A stretch of DNA of 10,738 nt from positions 1 through 10,738 of the forward strand of contig USBC01000051.1 in NCBI GenBank assembly GCA_900552845.1. Direction: 5' to 3'. The translations under genes were made by a program, and so were the position numbers. Shown here in pieces: positions 7,366 through 10,738 of the stretch (positions are counted from its first letter, which is position 1; each line of letters starts with the position of its first letter). The DNA comes from an uncultured Oscillospiraceae bacterium (lineage in GTDB: Bacteria; Bacillota; Clostridia; Oscillospirales; Ruminococcaceae). The notes beneath the pieces are model-generated. The model was given only the letters and a program-made list of their open reading frames with translations. It searched no databases and was not told the origin of the DNA.

Positions 7366-7917
7366 GTGGACACCACGGCGGATTCCAATCTGACCAAGCG
7401 GGCTTTGGCTGCTGCGATGAAAGAGCTGATGGAGCAAATGCCCTTTTCCAAGATCAGCGTTTCCGATATAGCGGAGCAGTGCGGCATGAACCGCAAGAGC
7501 TTTTACTACCACTTCAAGGATAAATACGACTTAGTCAACTGGATCTTCGATATGGAATATCTTCGCCTGACCAGCGAACAGGATTCTACCGGCATCTGGG
7601 AATTCTTAACCGTATTGTGCGGCTTTTTCTATGAAAACCGTGCCTTTTATCGGCGAGCCTTGCGCATCGAGGGTCAGAATTCTTTTTTGGAGCACTTCAA
7701 GGAGGTGCTGGAACCGACCATCAAGTATTTTCTTGCCTCCTCACTGGAGGAAGCAAAATACCAGCAGTTCTGCATTGATTTTTACGCCGATGCGTTCATT
7801 GCGGCATTTGTACGCTGGCTCTCCGAAAAGGACTGCGTTCCGCCGCAGGAATTTGTTCGTATGCTCAAGGCAAGCATCTATGCGGCGGTCAAGCGGGTGG
7901 AAATCACGGAAATGTAG
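7366..7917 (+). CDS. TetR/AcrR-family transcriptional regulator with a non-standard start
   Basis: A dimeric DNA-binding repressor-type protein. The N-terminal helix-turn-helix is clear: LTKRALAAAMKELM, then SVSDIAEQCGMNRKSFYYHFKDKYDLVNWIF (31-61), with the classic FYYHF recognition-helix end. The C-terminal half (residues ~75-180) looks like the TetR_C domain of DhaS-type regulators, so the ligand is unknown. It is 183 residues if it starts at GTG 7366. The start is uncertain: GGAGG at 7362-7366 overlaps this GTG, while the ideal place for a start, 8 nt later, is ACG at 7375. An in-frame stop at 7357-7359 blocks any upstream ATG, and the first in-frame ATG (7417) would cut into the DNA-binding domain. 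It is divergent from the TVP38 gene, its likely target along with itself. Confidence 0.82.
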   Translation: MDTTADSNLTKRALAAAMKELMEQMPFSKISVSDIAEQCGMNRKSFYYHFKDKYDLVNWIFDMEYLRLTSEQDSTGIWEFLTVLCGFFYENRAFYRRALRIEGQNSFLEHFKEVLEPTIKYFLASSLEEAKYQQFCIDFYADAFIAAFVRWLSEKDCVPPQEFVRMLKASIYAAVKRVEITEM

Positions 7918-7965
7918 TGCTCTGCGACTGCCCTCAAAAAACAAATGCAATATGATGAAGAAAAC

Positions 7966-8010
7966 GCCCCAATTCTGCGGAATGCCCGCGGTATCGGGGC
8001 TTACTTTTTT
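7966..8010. terminator. Bidirectional terminator between tetR and the bcd-fusion gene
   Basis: GCCCC (7966-7970) pairs with GGGGC (7996-8000), and inside it GCGG (7977-7980) pairs with CCGC (7986-7989). The plus strand then reads TTACTTTTTT, and the T-tract touches the stop codon of the minus-strand gene. The minus strand reads GTTTTCTT after the stem, so it can serve both converging genes. Confidence 0.75.
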
Positions 8011-8408
8011 CAGCGGCGGACGGAAAGGATCTCCTCCAGCGGCTTTTCAATAAAGGAAAGGCTGCTGTCGGAGGAGCCGTCCGTGCGGATCAGTCGCCCT
8101 TCGGCATCAAAAGCGACCGAATGGGAGGAACGGGGAGAGATCACACTGTCAATGAACCGCAGATCCTCCCACAGTTCCACGGGAATGGTTTGCAGGTGCA
8201 GGTCGTTGCGTGCGCTGACAATCCTTTGATAAAGGGGAGAGGGAGTGCAGTTCTCCGGTGAGGTATAGGCAACAAAGTATGTCAGCGGAGAGTGAAGCTG
8301 CTCAATATCCTGCATAACGCCGTCGGTAAGAAGGTTTTCCGCTTTCTCGCGGTGGTAGGGCAGGAACACCGAGTACAGCATTTCCCGCTGCCGCATGGCA
8401 CTGCAGAT
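8010..8408 (-). other. Foreign 132-residue tail on the truncated bcd gene, probable 3' end of another gene
   Basis: I do not recognise this segment. It is hydrophilic, with Trp and Tyr scattered (LTYFVAYTSPENC, IPVELWEDLRFIDSV), a Ser-rich stretch (RSSHSVAFDAEG, DGSSDSSLSF) and the end EEILSVRR. It has no membrane segment, no visible signal and no known motif. Internal ATGs occur at 8396 and 8381, but no good ribosome binding site precedes them. Because it ends directly at a terminator facing tetR, it is probably the C-terminus of a gene that was originally convergent with tetR. Confidence 0.5.
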
Positions 8409-8723
8409 CTCCTCGGTGCCGTTCTCATAAATGGGGGCGCAGCACAGAGAGGTGTGAGCGGAAACGATAACAGCAGTGGTGCCGCAGACCTTGGCCAGCT
8501 CTTCCACGCACATGGCATAGGACAGGACGTCGCCGCCGGCGCCGCCGTACTCCTTGGGGAAGTAAATGCCCATCATGCCCAGCTTCGCCATCTTCTTGAC
8601 GGTCTCTTCGGGGAAGCGCTCCTCCTCATCGACCTCGGCAGCCAGGGGCTTTACTTCATTCTCGGCAAACTCACGGTACATCTTCTGTACCATGGCTTGC
8701 TCTTTGGTGAGTTTGAAATCCAT
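8010..8723 (-). CDS. bcd: Truncated butyryl-CoA dehydrogenase (N-terminal domain only) fused in frame to an unrelated tail
   Basis: The 237-residue frame starts at ATG 8723 with AAGGAGG 7 nt upstream. Residues 1-105 are a typical acyl-CoA dehydrogenase N-terminal helical domain (MDFKLTKEQ, FPKEYGGAGGD at 55-65, ending YENGTEE). Full Bcd is about 380 residues, so the FAD-binding beta domain and the C-terminal domain with the catalytic Glu are missing. From residue 106 the sequence (ICSAMRQREMLYS...) no longer fits the family. An intact Bcd would reduce crotonyl-CoA to butyryl-CoA with EtfAB; this product cannot. It lies 19 bp after hbd in the same operon, and no etfB/etfA follow. It could be a real deletion fusion, a pseudogene, or an assembly misjoin. 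Confidence 0.85.
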   Translation of the reverse strand: MDFKLTKEQAMVQKMYREFAENEVKPLAAEVDEEERFPEETVKKMAKLGMMGIYFPKEYGGAGGDVLSYAMCVEELAKVCGTTAVIVSAHTSLCCAPIYENGTEEICSAMRQREMLYSVFLPYHREKAENLLTDGVMQDIEQLHSPLTYFVAYTSPENCTPSPLYQRIVSARNDLHLQTIPVELWEDLRFIDSVISPRSSHSVAFDAEGRLIRTDGSSDSSLSFIEKPLEEILSVRR

Positions 8724-8742
8724 AACAGATCCTCCTTATCGC

Positions 8743-9582
8743 TTACTTTCTGTAATCGTAGAAACCAATGCCGGTCTTTCTGCCCAGCTTGCCGCCGCGA
8801 ACCATCTTGCGCAGCAGGGGATGAGGACGATACTTGTCGTCACCGGTCTCAGCCTGCAGAACCTCCATAATGGCAAGGCAGACGTCCAGACCGATGAGGT
8901 CGCCCAAAGCGAGAGGACCCATGGGGTGATTAGCGCCCAGCATCATGGCATTATCAATGCCCTCAACAGAAGCAACACCGTCAGCGTAGATGCCAACAGC
9001 CTCGTTGATCATGGGGATCAGGATACGGTTGACAACGAAACCGGCGGCTTCCTCCACCTGTACGGGGGTCTTGCCGATATCCTCGGAAATCTTCTTGATG
9101 GTCTCTACCATCTCGGCGGGGGTGTTCAGACCCGCAATGACCTCAACCAGCTTCATAACGGGAGCGGGATTGAAGAAATGCATACCGATGATGGGACGAT
9201 CCAGCTTTGCACCAAGCTCGGTGATGGAAAGGGAGGAGGTGTTGGTGGCGAACATGCACGCGGGCTTGCAGATCTCGGAAAGCTCCTTGAAGGTCTGCTT
9301 CTTGATCTCCATGTTTTCGATAGCAGCCTCGATGACGAGGTCGCAGTCCTTGCAGATCTCCTTGGTGCCGGTGGTGATCTTGGCGAGAATAGCGTCGGCA
9401 GCAGCCTGCTCCATCTTACCCTTGGCGACACGACCGTTCAGACCCTTGGCGATCTTGTTCTTGCCGTTCGCAGCAAACTCTTCATTAATGTCGCACAGGA
9501 AAACCTCATAGCCATTGGACTGGGCGAATGCCTGAGCAATGCCGGAACCCATAGTGCCGGCGCCGATAATACAAACCTTCAT
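8743..9582 (-). CDS. hbd: 3-hydroxybutyryl-CoA dehydrogenase
   Basis: Reduces acetoacetyl-CoA to 3-hydroxybutyryl-CoA with NAD(P)H, the second step of the butyrate pathway, in the cytoplasm. It has 279 residues, close to the usual ~282. The N-terminal Rossmann fold has GAGTMG at 7-12 with an acidic Asp31 at the end of strand 2. The catalytic dyad is His135 (GMHFFNPAP) and Glu147 (MKLVEV), with Ser117 and Asn185 at expected positions. The C-terminal dimerisation domain ends GRKTGIGFYDYRK, a standard family end. GGAGG 8 nt before ATG 9582 supports the start. It lies 31 bp after crt and 19 bp before bcd, all on the minus strand, so the genes are co-transcribed. Confidence 0.96.
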   Translation of the reverse strand: MKVCIIGAGTMGSGIAQAFAQSNGYEVFLCDINEEFAANGKNKIAKGLNGRVAKGKMEQAAADAILAKITTGTKEICKDCDLVIEAAIENMEIKKQTFKELSEICKPACMFATNTSSLSITELGAKLDRPIIGMHFFNPAPVMKLVEVIAGLNTPAEMVETIKKISEDIGKTPVQVEEAAGFVVNRILIPMINEAVGIYADGVASVEGIDNAMMLGANHPMGPLALGDLIGLDVCLAIMEVLQAETGDDKYRPHPLLRKMVRGGKLGRKTGIGFYDYRK

Positions 9583-9613
9583 TTGATGTACCTCCGTATG
9601 TAATAGTTTTAAT

Positions 9614-10390
9614 TTATTTATTCAGGAACGCTTCGACCTTGCGCTTTTCCAGGAAAGCGGTCATGCCTTCCCGTTGGTCGCAGGACTCAAAGCAGTCGCC
9701 GAACAGCTTCTCTTCGATGACGATCGCCTGATCCATATCCACCTGCAGACCCTCATTGATAGCACGCTTACAGTTGCGCACGGCGATGGGCGCATTGCGG
9801 GCGATGGTGGAGGCGAGCTTTTTGGCAGCGGGCATCAGCTCCTCGATGGGGTAAACATTATTCACCAGACCGATGCGGTATGCCTCGTCCGCCTTGATGT
9901 TGCGGGCGCCGTAGATCATTTCCTTTGCCTTGCCGGAACCGACCAGACGAGCCAGCCGCTGGGTGCCGCCAAAGCCGGGGGTAATGCCCAGACCGACCTC
10001 GGGCTGACCGAATACGGCGTTTTCGCTGCAGATACGGATATCGCAGCTCATGCTGATCTCGCAGCCGCCGCCCAGTGCGAAGCCGTTAACGGCTGCAATG
10101 ACGGGAATGGGGAAGGTCTCCAGCTTGCGGAACACATCGTTGCCCTTTTTGCCGAAGGCTTCACCCTCGGCTTTGGTCAGAGTGCTCATCTCGCCGATAT
10201 CTGCGCCGGCAACAAAGCTCTTTTCACCAGCACCGGTCAAAATCAGGCAGCGGATATTCTCCAGATCGACAGCGTTCAGAGTCTGATCCAGCTCCTCCAG
10301 CACGGTGCTGTTCAGGGCATTCAGCGCCTTGGGGCGGTTGATGGTGATGATGCCGATCTGACCGTCTGCTTCGTAGGTAATAAACTCCAT
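9614..10390 (-). CDS. crt: 3-hydroxybutyryl-CoA dehydratase (crotonase)
   Basis: Dehydrates 3-hydroxybutyryl-CoA to crotonyl-CoA between Hbd and Bcd. It has 258 residues, the normal crotonase length. The oxyanion-hole segments are SFVAGADI (58-65) and ALGGGCE (105-111), and the two catalytic glutamates fit Glu111 and Glu131 (GQPEVGLGITPGFGG). An AAGGAG site about 11 nt before ATG 10390 supports the start. Other enoyl-CoA hydratases look alike, but the position between thlA and hbd makes the butyrate role very likely. The gene is complete, with no odd features. Confidence 0.95.
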   Translation of the reverse strand: MEFITYEADGQIGIITINRPKALNALNSTVLEELDQTLNAVDLENIRCLILTGAGEKSFVAGADIGEMSTLTKAEGEAFGKKGNDVFRKLETFPIPVIAAVNGFALGGGCEISMSCDIRICSENAVFGQPEVGLGITPGFGGTQRLARLVGSGKAKEMIYGARNIKADEAYRIGLVNNVYPIEELMPAAKKLASTIARNAPIAVRNCKRAINEGLQVDMDQAIVIEEKLFGDCFESCDQREGMTAFLEKRKVEAFLNK

Positions 10391-10423
10391 GTAATCACGC
10401 TCTCCTTGTCTTAATTTTATGCA

Positions 10424-10451
10424 GCACCGGAGAGCCGCAGCTCTCCGGTGC
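10424..10451. other. Strong intercistronic hairpin between thlA and crt
   Basis: GCACCGGAGAG (10424-10434) pairs perfectly with CTCTCCGGTGC (10441-10451) over a 6-nt loop. Neither strand has a T-tract after it (the minus strand continues TGCATAAAATTAAG), so it is not a standard terminator. It begins 18 nt past the thlA stop, and could protect the thlA mRNA 3' end, mark a processing site or attenuate read-through into crt. Confidence 0.7.
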
Positions 10452-10469
10452 GTTGGTTACGGGTGATGA

Positions 10470-10738
10470 TCAGTCACGCTCGACTACGGTAGCGCAGCCC
10501 ATACCACCGCCGATGCACAGGGTGGCAAGACCCTTCTTGGCCTCGGGACGCTTCTGCATCTCGTGCAGCAGGGTGACGATGATACGGGCACCGGAAGCGC
10601 CGACGGGATGGCCCAGAGCGATGGCGCCGCCGTTGACGTTGACCTTGCTCATGTCAAAGTGCAGCTCGCGGGCCACAGCGATGGACTGAGCAGCGAACGC
10701 CTCGTTAGCCTCGACCAGGTCGATGTCCTCGATGGACA
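10470..10738 (-). CDS. thlA: Acetyl-CoA acetyltransferase (thiolase), 3' end only
   Basis: Condenses two acetyl-CoA to acetoacetyl-CoA, the first step of the pathway. Only the last ~88 codons lie here; the gene enters from the right edge and its reading frame is open to position 10738. Visible are LVEANEAFAAQS (the family NEAF motif), GGAIALGHPVGASGAR with the active-site His, and the C-terminal CIGGGMGCA with the catalytic Cys, ending VERD-stop. A frame starting at 10676 is an internal GTG, not the real start. It leads the crt-hbd-bcd operon, and the operon promoter should lie outside the window. Confidence 0.95.
   Translation of the reverse strand, partial: SIEDIDLVEANEAFAAQSIAVARELHFDMSKVNVNGGAIALGHPVGASGARIIVTLLHEMQKRPEAKKGLATLCIGGGMGCATVVERD

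Noticed and set aside
7242..7496. N-terminal extension of the TVP38 membrane protein
   Set aside because: It runs antisense into tetR, is not homologous in appearance, and ATG 7241 has an AGGAG site at the right distance.
8566..9603. 345-codon open frame antisense to hbd and bcd
   Set aside because: Shadow of highly biased codons in hbd. Both hbd and bcd are certain by motifs on the other strand.
9674..10414. 246-codon open frame antisense to crt
   Set aside because: Shadow of crt, whose catalytic motifs are complete on the minus strand; no ribosome binding site or family resemblance.
10424..10451. The thlA-crt hairpin as a rho-independent terminator
   Set aside because: No T-tract follows on either strand, and crt immediately downstream shares the operon.

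Overview
The window looks like a chromosomal segment of a butyrate-forming, Gram-positive gut Clostridium, most likely of the Oscillospirales/Ruminococcaceae type. This is inference: it rests on strong AGGAGG-type ribosome binding sites, A/T-rich sigma-A promoters, a large secreted Cys-rich repeat protein with an NPxTG-like C-terminus, and a crotonase-type butyrate gene cluster. No RNA gene, insertion sequence or CRISPR array was seen.

Left half, plus strand. Positions 29-4405 encode a 1458-residue secreted protein: signal peptide, two beta-rich domains resembling Cthe_2159-type carbohydrate-binding beta-helices, a long array of CxxC-rich repeats of about 130 residues, and a degenerate sortase-like tail. 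A terminator at 4433-4467 closes it. A near-consensus promoter (4471-4499) then drives cysK (4553-5485, O-acetylserine sulfhydrylase), which has its own terminator. An extended -10 promoter serves a single-gene unit for a SpoU/TrmH-family RNA 2'-O-methyltransferase (5635-6447).

Middle. A TVP38/DedA-superfamily membrane protein (6564-7241, minus) and a TetR-family regulator (7366-7917, plus) are divergent. Their 124-bp spacer carries two inverted repeats. The regulator has no normal start codon at the place its ribosome binding site predicts: ACG sits where ATG would be expected.

Right part, minus strand, transcribed right to left: thlA (3' end only, running off the window), crt, hbd, and then bcd. 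These genes convert two acetyl-CoA to crotonyl-CoA, and Bcd with EtfAB should then make butyryl-CoA. However, bcd is broken. Only its first ~105 codons are present, joined in frame at about 8408/8409 to a 132-residue tail that does not belong to the acyl-CoA dehydrogenase family. No etfB/etfA follow. The tail ends on a terminator shared with the convergent tetR gene, which suggests it is the 3' end of another gene brought next to bcd by deletion, rearrangement or an assembly misjoin.

The broken butyrate operon is the most notable observation. I found no convincing new multi-gene system; the other points of interest are the architecture of the repeat protein, the odd tetR start, and a strong hairpin without a T-tract between thlA and crt.
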